Shown here: positions 7,963-18,054 of the stretch, piece after piece
Numbering within the stretch: the first letter of the stretch is position 1
Layout of the letters: each line of letters opens with the position of its first letter
Source: Eggerthella sinensis
GTDB taxonomy: Bacteria; Actinomycetota; Coriobacteriia; Coriobacteriales; Eggerthellaceae
Direction: 5' to 3'
DNA length: 64,000 nucleotides
NCBI RefSeq assembly: GCF_003339815.1
Contig: NZ_PPTT01000002.1
Span: forward strand, 124,001-188,000
The notes under the pieces: generated by a model
What the model was told of the DNA's origin: nothing
What the model saw: only the letters and a program-made list of their open reading frames with translations
Databases searched by the model: none
Made by a program: the position numbers and the translations under genes

Positions 7963-9747
7963 CTACTTGGCGTCCCAGGCCGTTTCGGCTGCGGCGTTCT
8001 CGCCCGCGATGCGGCCGCACACGATGCATTCCGTCACGTTGCCGCCGCCCTGGTACACGAACTTGAAGCACGACGAGATCTCGCCGGCCGTATACAGGCG
8101 CGGAATCACCTCGTTGTTCCAGTCGATGACGTGGCGGTCGCCGTCGGCCTGCAAGCCGCCCTTCGTGTTCGGACCGCCCGCCACAAGCGGCATGGCGTAG
8201 AACGGCGGCGTGTTGATGGACTGGAAGCCGGGGTCGGTCACCTCGCCCGTGAGCGAGTTCTTGATGGCGCTCACGCGGCCGAATTCCTCGTCGACGCCCG
8301 TGTCCACCATCGTCTGGTACTGCTCCATCGTGGCGGCGAGGACGGGGGGGTCCATGCGTCCCTTGTTCAGGTCGTGCGAATCGCGAATCTTCGCAGCCAG
8401 CTCTTCGATGGTGTCGGCCTTGATGAGCCATCCCTTGTCGATGGCGTTCTGGTTGTCCTTGTCCCAGTCGATGATGCCGAATCCGCAGGTGGACAGCGTG
8501 GTGTTCACGAGCGCGCCCTGCGTGCGCTTCGTCTCGTCGATGATCATGTACGCCGGATCGTTCGGGAACTCGAGCGAGATGATGTCCATGTGCACGGCGT
8601 TCTTGTACGAGAAGTAGCGGCTCGGGTCCTTCGTGATAAGCGTTTCGTCCATGAAGCGCTTGCCCTCGGCGTTCACCACCACGGTGCCGGCGCCGCCCAC
8701 GGAGTCGGTGATGGACCCCACGTTCATCGGCCCCACCTGCACGTCGGGGCACGACCAGATGAGGCGCGAGGCGGCCTTGCCCACCTTCGCCAGCTGCGCG
8801 CCCACTTCGCAGCCCATGCGAATGCCGTCGCCCTCGTTCGACAGCGTACCGTAGAACGCCCAGCCCGTGATGCCCTGGCCTTCGAGGAACGCGCGGCGCA
8901 TCTCCTCGTTGTACTCGTAGCCGCCCGTTGTGAGGATGACGCCCTTGCTGGCCTTGATGCGGATGTCCTTGCCGTCCTGCGTGGCCACCACGCCGATGAT
9001 TTCGCCCGCCTCGTTCGTGATCAGGCTCTTGCCCGGCGTTTCGTAGGCGAGGGTGATCTTGTCGGCGCGATCGGCAACGCCCGTCTTCAGGCAGTTGAAG
9101 AACGCGAGGCCCGCAGCCGTGTCCTCCTTCGGCAGGTCGAGCGTGGGGTAATCGGGGCCCGTCGCCGACTTGCCGTACGTGGAGTTGTAGCTCTTGTACT
9201 TGCTCGCCTCAGCGCCGGGGAAGGTGGGGAATGCCGCGCCGCCGCGCTCGATCACCTTGAAGTCGGGGTCGAGACTCTGCATGAACTCGACGTTCTGCGG
9301 CTCGTATTCGGCGAACTTGTCAACGATGCCGTCCACGAACAGCGGAGACTGCTCGCCTTCGGACTTCGTCGGCAGATCCTCGCCGCTGAACATGGCCAGC
9401 AGGTACTGCTTGAGCGCCGCCTTGTCGCCGTCCTTGTCGGGGCTGTGGAAGATGCCGCCGGACATGACCGTGTTGCTGAGATGCTCCGCCTCGGGGTTCT
9501 TCTCGAGCACGAGCACCTGCGCGCCCGCGTCCGCCGCCGCGATGGCCGCGCACGCACCCGCGCCGCCGAAACCGACGATGACCACTTCGGATTCCTGATC
9601 CCAGGTCTCCCCCGATGCCGCTTTGGCATCGGTGCCGCTCGAACACCCCACAAGGCCCATGCCGGCCGTCGCCATGGCGGCACCCGCCGCGGCAACGCCC
9701 GCGCCCTTGAAGAAATCTCGACGCGATACTCCCTCATGCTGCGCCAT
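7963..9747 (-). CDS. Tat-exported FAD-dependent reductase (flavocytochrome c type), with cytochrome partner
   Basis: A 594-residue protein with a twin-arginine signal (SRRDFFKG, about 9-16) and a Cys in VGCSS that could be lipidated. The FAD-binding_2 fold begins near residue 55 (EVVIVGFGGAGACAAIAAAD, then VLVLEKNPEAEH). The C-terminal flavin motif is LYTAGEISSCFKFVYQGGGN followed by TECIVCGRIAG. This is the fumarate/urocanate-reductase superfamily, but the fumarate-type catalytic segment is replaced by the YQGGGN-x-x-EC form, so the acceptor is probably not fumarate. The cytochrome gene follows on the same strand. GTATACGC repeats upstream and a small XRE gene may control it. Confidence 0.85.
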   Translation of the reverse strand: MAQHEGVSRRDFFKGAGVAAAGAAMATAGMGLVGCSSGTDAKAASGETWDQESEVVIVGFGGAGACAAIAAADAGAQVLVLEKNPEAEHLSNTVMSGGIFHSPDKDGDKAALKQYLLAMFSGEDLPTKSEGEQSPLFVDGIVDKFAEYEPQNVEFMQSLDPDFKVIERGGAAFPTFPGAEASKYKSYNSTYGKSATGPDYPTLDLPKEDTAAGLAFFNCLKTGVADRADKITLAYETPGKSLITNEAGEIIGVVATQDGKDIRIKASKGVILTTGGYEYNEEMRRAFLEGQGITGWAFYGTLSNEGDGIRMGCEVGAQLAKVGKAASRLIWSCPDVQVGPMNVGSITDSVGGAGTVVVNAEGKRFMDETLITKDPSRYFSYKNAVHMDIISLEFPNDPAYMIIDETKRTQGALVNTTLSTCGFGIIDWDKDNQNAIDKGWLIKADTIEELAAKIRDSHDLNKGRMDPPVLAATMEQYQTMVDTGVDEEFGRVSAIKNSLTGEVTDPGFQSINTPPFYAMPLVAGGPNTKGGLQADGDRHVIDWNNEVIPRLYTAGEISSCFKFVYQGGGNVTECIVCGRIAGENAAAETAWDAK

Positions 9748-9832
9748 ACTACTCCCCTTCCTCCTTGCTCGTTCGGATACGCGGCTCCCCTCGCGTTATC
9801 CGCATCCTCCGCTAAAGGAGCCTGCGTGGCGC

Positions 9833-9888
9833 AGTATACGCAGGTTGACCTGCATAGATGAAATACGAGTGTGACATAGGGGTATACG
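9833..9888. promoter_or_regulatory. candidate control region with GTATACGC repeats and an inverted repeat
   Basis: GTATACGC occurs at 9833-9840 and again at 9881-9888, 48 bp apart. Between them lies GCAGGT-TG-ACCTGC (9839-9852), a 6-bp-arm palindrome. They sit 86-141 bp upstream of the reductase start and next to the XRE gene that may read them. Function inferred only. Confidence 0.4.
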
Positions 9889-9907
9889 CGGGGCGTATGC
9901 GGCCCGC

Positions 9908-10132
9908 TCAGAAGTAGTCGGAGGCGAAGAATTCCTCGAGGGATACGCCGAGGCCCGTGACGATTTTTTCCAGGTTGAGCACGGCCACGTTGCGCTTGCC
10001 GGTTTCCACTTCGCCGAAGTACGAGCGGGACATGTTGATGTGGTTCGCGAACTCTTCCTGACTGAGATCGCGCTCCATCCGCAGCTCTTTGATGCGCAGG
10101 CCGATCTTGACGCGTATGTCGTATGTGCTCAT
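9908..10132 (-). CDS. small XRE-family regulator
   Basis: A 74-residue protein that is essentially one XRE HTH domain (about 10-65, LRMERDLSQEEFANHINMSR and YFGEVETGKRN). It ends with a short acidic tail (SLEEFFASDYF). It lies upstream of the cytochrome-linked reductase on the same strand and divergent from a LysR gene. Direct repeats stand between it and the reductase, so control of that operon is plausible. Confidence 0.8.
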   Translation of the reverse strand: MSTYDIRVKIGLRIKELRMERDLSQEEFANHINMSRSYFGEVETGKRNVAVLNLEKIVTGLGVSLEEFFASDYF

Positions 10133-10251
10133 GCAGCCCTCCCTTTTCCCACATGATTTACTTCATGCCGAAATAAGTTGACCCGCTATAAGTGGCATTT
10201 GATGGTAGGATGCAAGGGAGAGAACGCAATCGTACGATTACAGGGAGGGGC

Positions 10252-11175
10252 ATGGATTTTAGGATATTCCACGAGTTCGTCGAACTCGTGCTGCAAGGAA
10301 GCTATTCTTCGGCAGCGCGCACGCTCAACGTGTCGCAACCGACGCTGAGCCGCCACGTCAGCACGATGGAGAAGGAATTGGGGACGAAGCTCATCGCCGA
10401 CGTCGTACCGGTGCGGCTGACCCCGGCGGGCAGCGCCGTGTTCCAGGCCGCGCTGCAAATGGACGATCTGTACAGCGGCCTGCGCGACGACCTGGCCGCC
10501 CTGCGGCGCGTGCAGCCGACGCGCGTGCGCATCCACGACACGCTGTCCCTCAAGCCGCTCTCGTCGCGCATCGTGTCGGCCTCAAGCCGCATGGCGCACG
10601 CGAACCCGTCCATCAAGTTCGAGTACACCAGCCCGCCACCGGGCCTGATGCCGGCGGAAGCCATCGCCCAACGCGCCTGCGACCTGTCGTTCGTCCAGCT
10701 GTTCGGGGCGCATGAGCACCCGCTGCTGCCCGCCGGGGTGCAAGCGCGCCAGCTGGGAGCATTCGCGGGCCGGGCGCTGGTCGGCGTGCCGAAGGGGTTG
10801 CCGCTCGCGGGGCGCGCCGCCGTGCAGCTTGACGACCTGAAGCACGAGCCCGTGCTCATGCTGGCGTTGAAATCGAACGCGCCCTTCAAGGCAACCTTCG
10901 TGGACGCGTGCCTCGCGCACGGCTTCCGCCCGTCCATCAAGATGATTCCCTGTCGCCTGTTCGAGGAGTTCTACCTGGTCGATCACGGGGAGGGCCTCTA
11001 CGTGCTGTCGGAGCGCGACCTCGCGGCGAACGCGTCGCTGCGCGAGAGCCTCAGCGAGCGGCTTGCCCTCATCCCCCTCGCCGCCGAGGGCGCCGTCATC
11101 ACCTGGCACGCCCTCTACCGCACCCCCGACCGCGCCCTCGCCACCCAATTCGCAGCGGCCATGGGGGAAGAGTAA
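10252..11175 (+). CDS. LysR-family regulator
   Basis: A 307-residue LysR-type protein. The winged HTH is at about 1-60 (FVELVLQGSYSSAARTLNVS, QPTLSRHVSTMEKELG), followed by an effector-binding domain. The start is set at 10252 by GGGAGGGG a few bases upstream; the upstream in-frame extension lacks a ribosome site. It is divergent from the XRE gene and convergent with glutathione peroxidase, with a strong shared terminator in between. Target genes and ligand cannot be read from sequence. Confidence 0.85.
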   Translation: MDFRIFHEFVELVLQGSYSSAARTLNVSQPTLSRHVSTMEKELGTKLIADVVPVRLTPAGSAVFQAALQMDDLYSGLRDDLAALRRVQPTRVRIHDTLSLKPLSSRIVSASSRMAHANPSIKFEYTSPPPGLMPAEAIAQRACDLSFVQLFGAHEHPLLPAGVQARQLGAFAGRALVGVPKGLPLAGRAAVQLDDLKHEPVLMLALKSNAPFKATFVDACLAHGFRPSIKMIPCRLFEEFYLVDHGEGLYVLSERDLAANASLRESLSERLALIPLAAEGAVITWHALYRTPDRALATQFAAAMGEE

Positions 11176-11176
11176 A

Positions 11177-11213
11177 CCACGAGGGGAGCCGGCGGTGCCG
11201 GCTCCCCTCGTGG
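11177..11213. terminator. bidirectional hairpin terminator
   Basis: A perfect 17-bp stem (CCACGAGGGGAGCCGGC and its complement) with a 3-nt GGT loop. It lies between the convergent LysR and glutathione peroxidase genes, 1 base after the LysR stop. Confidence 0.8.
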
Positions 11214-11222
11214 ACGTTCGCG

Positions 11223-11771
11223 TTACAGCAGCTCTTCCACGGCCGGGGCTACCACGTCGGGGATGCTGGCGGTGGGTTCGAAGCGGCGGATGACGGCGCC
11301 GTTGCGGTCGACGAGGAACTTCGTGAAGTTCCACTTGATGTCCGGCTTCGACGCGAAGTCGGGGTCGTTCTTCGACAGGAGATCCTCGAGCACGGGCGTC
11401 AGCTCATGGCCCTCGTCAAAGCCCTCGAAACCCTTCTCCTGCTGCAGGTAGGCGAACAGCGGGTCGGCGTTCGGGCCGTTCACCTCGATCTTCGCGAACT
11501 GCGGGAACGTCACGCCGAAGCGGGACGTGCAGAACGCGGCAATCTCCTCGTTCGTGCCCGGCGCCTGATGGCCGAACTGGTCGCACGGGAAGTCGAGGAT
11601 GTCGAGGCCGCGCTCGTGCAGGTCGCGGTACAGCTCCTCGAGCTGGGCGTACGTCGGCGTGAAGCCGCATTCCGTGGCGGTGTTGACAATCAGCAGCACG
11701 CGGCCCTCGTAGTCGGCGAGCGCGGCTTCGTTGCCCTGCTGGTCCTCGACGGTGTAGTCGTACAGGCTCAT
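11223..11771 (-). CDS. glutathione peroxidase-family thiol peroxidase
   Basis: A 182-residue cytoplasmic peroxidase. The peroxidatic Cys is in NTATECGFTPTY (about residue 36). The tetrad Gln is in FPCDQFGHQ (about 66-74) and the Trp-Asn pair in KWNFTKFLVD (about 153). All key residues of the GPx family are present, with Cys instead of selenocysteine. Such bacterial enzymes usually use thioredoxin and reduce peroxides, useful to an anaerobe meeting oxygen. It stands alone between a hairpin terminator and a region holding a parS-like site. Confidence 0.9.
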   Translation of the reverse strand: MSLYDYTVEDQQGNEAALADYEGRVLLIVNTATECGFTPTYAQLEELYRDLHERGLDILDFPCDQFGHQAPGTNEEIAAFCTSRFGVTFPQFAKIEVNGPNADPLFAYLQQEKGFEGFDEGHELTPVLEDLLSKNDPDFASKPDIKWNFTKFLVDRNGAVIRRFEPTASIPDVVAPAVEELL

Positions 11772-11980
11772 GGGTTCCTTCTTCCATCATCGGTTTCGTT
11801 TCATGGTCCCATTGTACGACATAATGTTATTGGTTTAGTATCAATTAGGTAACCGGCCGGCAACTAGGGCCCGTGCGCAATTTTTGCGAAGGTGGAGCCG
11901 GAAAGCCCGTTTCTCGCTCCGACGGCGGCCCGCCGTCCGCGCATCCCTCAATGCGACAAACTCATCGCTTGCGGGGCGCA

Positions 11981-11996
11981 TGTTTCACGTAAAACA
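11981..11996. other. degenerate parS-like site (site 2)
   Basis: TGTTTCACGTAAAACA differs from the parS consensus by one base (G to A in the right arm). It is intergenic between glutathione peroxidase and a lipoprotein gene, 8 bases beyond the lipoprotein stop. ParB could bind it weakly. Confidence 0.5.
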
Positions 11997-12004
11997 TTTG
12001 TTCG

Positions 12005-12523
12005 TTAGGCGGGGACGGGATATATCGCGCCGGGCTCGCCGAGCATGACGAAGATGTCGTAGTCCATGCTCCAGCCGCCCGTCCAGGCGTCTTCGTAGCA
12101 ATAGGGGTCGTAGGGCGGAAGCGAGTCGAACAGCGCCGCGACCTCGTCCACCTCCGCGCGATGCTCCTCGTGGTGGTACGACACGCGATTCCCCTTTTGG
12201 TGATGCGTGGCGTTGTCAACCGTAACGCGCTCGAAGCCGAGCGCTTCGATGTCCTCGGCAGCTTCGCCCGCCGCGCCCTCTTCGCCGCTTGCGTTCAGCA
12301 CGAGCACGGTGATGTCGGCTTTCCCCGCGCGAAGCTCCTGCTCTTTGACGGGTGCCGCCGTGGGCGGATTCGGCTTCGCCTGCTCAGCCGGCGCCTCCTT
12401 GGCAGCCTGTTCGCTCGCTACGGAGTCCTTCGCGGAGTTTTGCGGCTCATTGCCCGAAGCGCATCCGGCCAATGCCGCGCATATCGCGCCAACGACGACG
12501 ATCCCGATCATTCGCTTCAGCAT
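12005..12523 (-). CDS. lipoprotein with LytR_C-like domain
   Basis: A 172-residue exported protein. The signal ends in the lipobox LAGC (ICAALAGCASGNE, about 16-22), followed by a Glu/Ala/Pro-rich spacer. A small C-terminal domain (about 70-125: ITVLVLNASGEEGAAGEAAE, then GFERVTVDNA) resembles the LytR_C domain found at the end of cell-envelope LytR-CpsA-Psr proteins. No catalytic LCP domain is present. The start is set at 12523 because GAGGGGG precedes it. Role unknown, probably at the envelope surface. Confidence 0.65.
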   Translation of the reverse strand: MLKRMIGIVVVGAICAALAGCASGNEPQNSAKDSVASEQAAKEAPAEQAKPNPPTAAPVKEQELRAGKADITVLVLNASGEEGAAGEAAEDIEALGFERVTVDNATHHQKGNRVSYHHEEHRAEVDEVAALFDSLPPYDPYCYEDAWTGGWSMDYDIFVMLGEPGAIYPVPA

Positions 12524-12597
12524 CTCGCGCCCCCTCGTTTCGATGGTTCTGCAAGTATACCTCACGCAGCACGTGCCGCGCTCGACTCCGCATGCAA

Positions 12598-12624
12598 CGG
12601 GGGGCGACCCATGGCCGCCCCCCG
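12598..12624 (-). terminator. hairpin terminator after the activase gene
   Basis: A 9-bp perfect stem (CGGGGGGCG / CGCCCCCCG) with a 9-nt loop, 8 bases downstream of the activase stop on the minus strand. There is no clear U-tract. Confidence 0.5.
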
Positions 12625-12632
12625 CGTAATCG

Positions 12633-15600
12633 TTATGCTTGCTTGGTCTCGATTTCCAGCTCGCCGGCTTGTTCTTGCTTCGCGTGCGGACGGCCCGCGT
12701 CGACGAAGCGGTCGCGCTGCTTCTTCGCTTCGGCCTCCTTGTCGGCCAGGTTCGCCTTCGCCACCGAAATCATGAGCTTGATGCGGTTCAGCTGGTTCAC
12801 CTCGGACGCGCCGGGGTCGTAGTCAACCGCCACGATGTTGCTGTCGGGGTAGCGGCGGCGCAGCTCCTTGATGACGGCCTTGCCCACCACGTGGTTCGGC
12901 AGGCATGCGAAGGGCTGCGTGCACACCACGTTCGGCGCACCAGTTTTGATGAGCTCCACCATCTCGGCCGTGAGCAGCCATCCCTCGCCCATCGAGTTGC
13001 ACAGCGACAGAATCTCGCTCGCGTACTCAGCCAGCTCGAAGATGTCGGCCGGCGCCTCGAAGCGGCTCGAAGCCTTGAGCGCGTTCGTGATGGGCGCGCG
13101 CAGCTTCGCGACGGCCCACAACCCGATGCGCGAACCGACCGCGCCCTTCGCCGAGCGGCCGAGCGGGTCCTTCTGGAAGATGCCGCCCGCGATGCCGAAC
13201 AGGAAGAACTCGGCCAGACCGGGCACGACGGCCTCGCAGCCCTCGCGCTCGATGACGTCGACGATCTGGTTGTTCGCCGTCGGGTGGAACTTCACGAGGA
13301 TCTCGCCCACCACGCCCACGCGCGGCTTCGTCCCCTCGCCCTTCAAGGGCAGCGTGTCGAAATCCTCCACGATGCGGCGCACCGTGTCCTTGAAGTCGCG
13401 GCGCTTGATGCCGCGCAACAGCTGCGCCTTGCAGGTGGCCATCCAATGATCGTACAGGCGATTCGCGCTGCCCGGCTCCGCCTCGTAGGGACGCGTGCGG
13501 TACAGGGTCATCATGAGCAGGTCGCCGTAGAAGATGGCGTAGGCCGCCTGCAGCAGCATGGCGGGCGTCACCTTGAAACCCGGGTTGTCCTCGCCGAGGT
13601 CCTTGAACGACAGCGCGATGACCGGGATGTGCGGCAAGCCGACGGCGGCAAGCGCCTTGCGGATGAGCGAGATGTAGTTCGTGGCGCGGCAGCCGCCGCC
13701 CGTCTGCGTGATGATGACGGCCAGCTTGTCGGTGTCGTAGCGACCCGACATGACGGCCTCCATGATCTGGCCGGTGACCAGGATGGACGGATAGCAGATA
13801 TCGTTGTTGACGTACTTGAGGCCCGCGTCCACCGCACCGTGGTCGACCGACGGCAGCAGCTCCAGGTTGTAGTCGTTCTTCTTGAAGATTTCCACGAGCA
13901 GCTCGAAGTGGATGGGCGCCATCTGCGGGCACAGGATAGTGTAGCCCGCGTCCTTCATCTCCTGCGTGAACACGGCGCGCGGGAACTCGGTGGTGGCGCC
14001 TTCGCGCTGCTTGAAGCGCTCGGCCACCTCGGGCGCCGCCTTCTCGGTGAACGTCTCGGGCGTGGCGCCGGTGAGCTTCGACGCGATGGCGGCCTCGGTC
14101 CGGCCCGTCTTCGCCTCGATGGCGGCCTCCGGCGAGGCTTCGAACGTGTCGGGGTCGAACGTCACCGCCGGGCAGCCGCGCGGCATGCGCTCGGCTTCGG
14201 CGCGCTCGTCGGCCTGGTCCTTGAGCGCGGCCAAGAGCGAGCGTACGCGGATGCGCGCCGCGCCGAGGTTGGACACCTCGTCGATTTTGAGCACGGTGTA
14301 CACCTTGCCCGCCTGCTCGAGGATCTCCTGCACCTGGTCGGTGGTGAGCGCGTCGAGGCCGCAGCCGAAGCTGTTGAGCTGGATGAGGTCGAGGTCGCGT
14401 CGCTCGGTGGCCACCTTCGCCGCCGCGTACAGGCGCGTGTGGTACATCCACTGGTCCACGAGGCGGATGGGGCGCTCGAGCGTGCCGAGGTGCGCAATGG
14501 AGTCTTCGGTGAGCACCGCCAGGCCGAAGCTGGTCAGCAGCTCGGGGATGGCGTGGTTGATCTCGGGGTCGTTGTGGTACGGACGGCCGGCCAGCACGAT
14601 GCCGTGCGTGCCCGTGGCCTCCATCCAGGCGAGCGTCTCCTCGCCCTTCGCGCGGATGTCGCGCTTGAAGGCCTCGTCCTCGGCCCATGCGGCGTCCACG
14701 GCAGCGTCCACGTCGGCCTGCGTCGGCGCGCCGGCCGCCCCCATGAGCTCGGGGTGCGCCTCGATCAGCTCCACGAACAGGCGCTTCTTGAGGTGCTCCT
14801 TCTGGTCGTACGGCAGCCACGGCGTGAGCAGCTCCACGTCGGACGTGCGCAGCTCGTCGATGTTGAGGCGCAGCGCCTCGGGGTAGCTGGCCACGATGGG
14901 GCAGTTGAAGTGGTTGCCCGCGCCCTCGTCTTCCTGGCGCTCCCACTTGCTGCACGGGAACCAGATGAAGTCGGGCTTCTTGTCCAGCAGGTTCATGATG
15001 TGGCCGTGCGACAGCTTCGCCGGATAGCACACGCTCTCCGACGGCATGGACTCGATGCCCGCCTCGTAGGTTTTCTTCGTCGAGGGATCGCTCAGCACGA
15101 CGCGCCAACCGAGCTTCGTGAAGAAGGTGAACCAGAACGGGTAGTTCTCGTACTGGTTGAGCGCGCGCGGGATGCCCACGGTGCCGCGCGGCGCGTCCTC
15201 GGGCGCGAGCGGCTCGTAGCCGAACAGGCGCTGGCTCTTGTACTCGTAGAGGTTCGGCACGGCGCTCTTGCTCTCGTCGAACGTGCCGGCACCCTTCTCG
15301 CACCGGTTGCCCGTGATGAAGCGGCGGTGCTTGCCGGTGGTCTCGTCCACGCCGAAGTCGTTGACGGTGAGCAGGCAGTGGTTCGAGCACGCCTTGCAGT
15401 GCACGGTCTTGTGCGTGGGCGACAGCGCGGCAAGCTGCTCGATGGACAGCAGCTTCGTGCCCACCTCAACCGGCGCCGGCGCGTCCTCGAACTCCGAGCT
15501 CCACGCCGAGCCCGCCTCGGCCTTGCGCGCCTCCAACGCCACGGCCGAATGGTAGCGGTCGCGCGCGAGCAGGGCCGCGCCGAACGCGCCCATGTTGCCG

Positions 15601-17366
15601 GCGATGTCGGGACGCACGGCCTGCACTTCGGACAGCTGCTCGAACGCGCGCAGCACGGCGTCGTTCAAGAACGTGCCGCCCTGCACGATCACCTTCGTGC
15701 CCACGTCGTGCGGGTCGCGGATTTTGATAACCTTGAACAGGGCGTTCTTGATGACGGAAATGGCCAGGCCCGCGGCGATGTCGCCCACGGTGGCGCCTTC
15801 CTTCTGCGCCTGCTTCACGCGGCTGTTCATGAACACGGTGCAGCGGCTGCCCAGGTCGACGGGGCGCTCGGCCTTGATGGCGGTCTGCGCGAACTCGGCC
15901 ACGTCCAAATTGAGGCCCGTGGCGAAGCTCTCGATGAAGCTGCCGCAGCCCGAGGAGCACGCCTCGTTCAGCATGATGTGGTCGATGACGCCGTCCTTCA
16001 CGCGCAGGCACTTCATGTCCTGCCCGCCGATGTCGAGGATGAACTCCACGCCCGGCAGCATTTCTTGCGCGCCGCGCAGGTGCGCCACGGTCTCGATCTC
16101 GCCCGAGTCCACGCGCAGCGCCTCGAGCAGCAGGTGCTCGCCGTAGCCCGTTACCGTGGAGTGGCCGATGTGCACGAGCGGCGCCCCCGTGTCGGCGTCC
16201 ACCGGCATCTCGTTGTACAGGTTGCTGAGCGCGGCGCGGGCGCAGCCCAGCACGTCGCCCTTGTTGCTGGCGTAGTGCGACCACAAAAGCGCACCGTCCT
16301 CGCCGATGAGCGCGGCCTTGAACGTGGTGGAGCCGGCGTCGATGCCCAGGTACGCCGTGCCCTCGTAGTCGATGAGGCTGCCGCGGCGCACGCATTCGGC
16401 ATCGTGGCGGCTCTTGAACTGGGCAAGCTCGTCGTCGTTGGCGAACAGCGGGGGCAGGCGCACCACTTCGGAGCCCTGGATGTCGCCGAGGTTCTTCAGG
16501 CGGTCCACCACGTCGGACAGCAGCTCGGCCTTCACCGTCTCGCTTGCGGCGCCCGCGATGGCGCAGCCGCTCGCCACGAACAGGTGGGCGTTCTCGGGCA
16601 CGATGGTGTGCTCGTCGTCCAACTCGAGCGTCTCGTAGAAGCGCTTGCGCAGCTCGGGCAGGTACTGCAGCGGGCCGCCGAGGAAGGCCACGTAGCCGCG
16701 AATGGGGCGGCCGCACGCCAGGCCGGAGATGGTCTGCGTCACGACGGACTGGAAGATGGACGCGGCGATGTCCTCCTTGCGCGCGCCTTCGTTGATGAGG
16801 GGCTGCACGTCGGTTTTCGCGAACACGCCGCAGCGGCTGGCGATGGGGTAGATGGTGGTCGCCCCCTGCGCAAGCACGTTGAGGCCGCCCGCATCGGTGT
16901 TGAGCAGCGCGGCCATCTGGTCGATGAACGCGCCCGTGCCACCGGCGCACGTGCCGTTCATGCGCTGCTCGATGCCCTGGTCGAAGTAGATGATCTTCGC
17001 GTCCTCGCCGCCTAGCTCGATAGCCACGTCGGTTTTCGGGATGAACGTTTCCACGGCCGTTTTGGAGGCGATGACCTCCTGCACGAATTCGATGCCCAGC
17101 CACTGCGCCAGCAAGAGCCCGCCCGAGCCCGTGATGGCGATGGTCATGCGCTCGCCTCCGAAGTCGGCCGCGGCCTCGTCGAGCACCTCCACGATGGTGG
17201 CGCGCACGTCGGCGTGGTGGCGGCGGTACACCGAGAACTTGACGTTGTTCGCCTCGTCGAGGATGGCCAGCTTGACCGTGGTCGATCCCACGTCGATGCC
17301 GATATGGAGGCTTCCCTGGATGCCCTGTTCGTTCGCCATGACGACTTCCTTCGTATCTTCGCTCAT
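12633..17366 (-). CDS. 2-hydroxyacyl-CoA dehydratase activase-type fusion protein (1577 aa)
   Basis: A very large protein of the BadF/BadG/BcrA/BcrD ATPase group. Two ASKHA ATPase modules lie in tandem. The first has [14 protein letters not shown] (about 24) and the helix-capping Cys motif [16 protein letters not shown]. The second has [15 protein letters not shown] (about 345) and [14 protein letters not shown]. These Cys bind a [4Fe-4S] cluster between subunits in known activators. A DUF2229-type part follows (about 655-1100, with CKACSNHC and NRCEKG), then a C-terminal region related to 2-hydroxyacyl-CoA dehydratase subunits (about 1180-1530). Known activators inject one electron into radical dehydratases at the cost of ATP. 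No dehydratase gene is adjacent. The TetR gene 12 bases upstream is co-transcribed. Confidence 0.85.
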   Translation of the reverse strand: MSEDTKEVVMANEQGIQGSLHIGIDVGSTTVKLAILDEANNVKFSVYRRHHADVRATIVEVLDEAAADFGGERMTIAITGSGGLLLAQWLGIEFVQEVIASKTAVETFIPKTDVAIELGGEDAKIIYFDQGIEQRMNGTCAGGTGAFIDQMAALLNTDAGGLNVLAQGATTIYPIASRCGVFAKTDVQPLINEGARKEDIAASIFQSVVTQTISGLACGRPIRGYVAFLGGPLQYLPELRKRFYETLELDDEHTIVPENAHLFVASGCAIAGAASETVKAELLSDVVDRLKNLGDIQGSEVVRLPPLFANDDELAQFKSRHDAECVRRGSLIDYEGTAYLGIDAGSTTFKAALIGEDGALLWSHYASNKGDVLGCARAALSNLYNEMPVDADTGAPLVHIGHSTVTGYGEHLLLEALRVDSGEIETVAHLRGAQEMLPGVEFILDIGGQDMKCLRVKDGVIDHIMLNEACSSGCGSFIESFATGLNLDVAEFAQTAIKAERPVDLGSRCTVFMNSRVKQAQKEGATVGDIAAGLAISVIKNALFKVIKIRDPHDVGTKVIVQGGTFLNDAVLRAFEQLSEVQAVRPDIAGNMGAFGAALLARDRYHSAVALEARKAEAGSAWSSEFEDAPAPVEVGTKLLSIEQLAALSPTHKTVHCKACSNHCLLTVNDFGVDETTGKHRRFITGNRCEKGAGTFDESKSAVPNLYEYKSQRLFGYEPLAPEDAPRGTVGIPRALNQYENYPFWFTFFTKLGWRVVLSDPSTKKTYEAGIESMPSESVCYPAKLSHGHIMNLLDKKPDFIWFPCSKWERQEDEGAGNHFNCPIVASYPEALRLNIDELRTSDVELLTPWLPYDQKEHLKKRLFVELIEAHPELMGAAGAPTQADVDAAVDAAWAEDEAFKRDIRAKGEETLAWMEATGTHGIVLAGRPYHNDPEINHAIPELLTSFGLAVLTEDSIAHLGTLERPIRLVDQWMYHTRLYAAAKVATERRDLDLIQLNSFGCGLDALTTDQVQEILEQAGKVYTVLKIDEVSNLGAARIRVRSLLAALKDQADERAEAERMPRGCPAVTFDPDTFEASPEAAIEAKTGRTEAAIASKLTGATPETFTEKAAPEVAERFKQREGATTEFPRAVFTQEMKDAGYTILCPQMAPIHFELLVEIFKKNDYNLELLPSVDHGAVDAGLKYVNNDICYPSILVTGQIMEAVMSGRYDTDKLAVIITQTGGGCRATNYISLIRKALAAVGLPHIPVIALSFKDLGEDNPGFKVTPAMLLQAAYAIFYGDLLMMTLYRTRPYEAEPGSANRLYDHWMATCKAQLLRGIKRRDFKDTVRRIVEDFDTLPLKGEGTKPRVGVVGEILVKFHPTANNQIVDVIEREGCEAVVPGLAEFFLFGIAGGIFQKDPLGRSAKGAVGSRIGLWAVAKLRAPITNALKASSRFEAPADIFELAEYASEILSLCNSMGEGWLLTAEMVELIKTGAPNVVCTQPFACLPNHVVGKAVIKELRRRYPDSNIVAVDYDPGASEVNQLNRIKLMISVAKANLADKEAEAKKQRDRFVDAGRPHAKQEQAGELEIETKQA

Positions 17367-17378
17367 ACTTTTGAACTC

Positions 17379-18002
17379 CTACAATTCAATCGGCTTGCCC
17401 GGCTTGATGAACAGCAGCCTCATTGCGATGAGGGCCATCTCCTCCGAGCTCTCGTGCATGCCGGTTTCAATCCAACGCTCGATCACCCCGAGGTACGCCG
17501 ACGCGTAAAACGCCACGTAGTACCTCACGAACGGCTCGGGGTCGTTGCGGTAGCGCTCGTGGAGGATGGACTGGATGAGGTTCGTGCACACCGAGTCGCG
17601 CAGCCGCGGGCCGAAACGGATGTCGCCGCCGGGGCCCAGCACCGCGTGCATGAAGTCGCCCTGCTCGCGCAGGTAGTCGAACAGCTCCACGAGAAACGGC
17701 AACGGGCGCTTGCGGGCGCGGTACTTCAGCAGCTCGCGCACGGTGAGGTTCTGCATCTGCGCCTGGAAGCACTCGAGGTGGCACATGACCTCGTCCTCGA
17801 GCGTGGCAAGAAGCGCTTCCTTGTCATGGAAGTGGTTGTAGAACGTGCCGCGGTTGAGGTCCGCGCGCTCGCACAGGTCGTTCACCGAGAAGCCGTCGAA
17901 ACCGCGCTCCTCCATGAGCTCGATGAGCGCCGCACGCAGGGCGCGCTTCGACCGCGTGATGCGGCGGTCCTGCGGCGCGGCTGGAGCCGTGGTGACAGCC
18001 AT
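17379..18002 (-). CDS. TetR-family regulator upstream of the activase
   Basis: A 207-residue TetR-type protein. The HTH is at about 15-60 (FSVNDLCERADLNRGTFYNH). A C-terminal helical domain resembles the TetR_C group that controls fatty-acid or acyl-CoA genes. The start at 18002 has GGAGGAG nearly touching it; a TTG at 18029 is an alternative without a ribosome site. The stop is 12 bases from the activase start, so they form one transcript. A near-consensus promoter and a palindrome over its start site imply autoregulation. Confidence 0.85.
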   Translation of the reverse strand: MAVTTAPAAPQDRRITRSKRALRAALIELMEERGFDGFSVNDLCERADLNRGTFYNHFHDKEALLATLEDEVMCHLECFQAQMQNLTVRELLKYRARKRPLPFLVELFDYLREQGDFMHAVLGPGGDIRFGPRLRDSVCTNLIQSILHERYRNDPEPFVRYYVAFYASAYLGVIERWIETGMHESSEEMALIAMRLLFIKPGKPIEL

Positions 18003-18030
18003 ACTCCTCCAATTGAACGCTTCGATCAAT

Positions 18031-18049
18031 AATCAACAAGTTGTTCATT
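18031..18049. promoter_or_regulatory. palindromic operator for the TetR-activase operon
   Basis: A 19-bp palindrome, AAT-n-AACAA-n-TTGTT-n-ATT, covers the predicted transcription start, 28 bp upstream of the TetR ATG. Likely autoregulatory site. Confidence 0.6.
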
Positions 18050-18054
18050 AACGC

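Noticed and set aside
10162-10211. Possible LysR promoter (TTGACC with TAGGAT)
   Set aside because: Spacing is about 22 bp, outside the usual range; no better pair found.
11801-11850. Possible promoter for glutathione peroxidase (TTGATA and TACAAT on the minus strand)
   Set aside because: The two boxes are about 22 bp apart and no alternative pairing with 16-18 bp spacing was convincing.
12639-17015. Very long open frame (1458 codons) on the plus strand opposite the activase gene
   Set aside because: It is the mirror of a high-GC gene: composition dominated by Arg, Ala, His and Val, no ribosome site, and the opposite strand encodes clear protein families.
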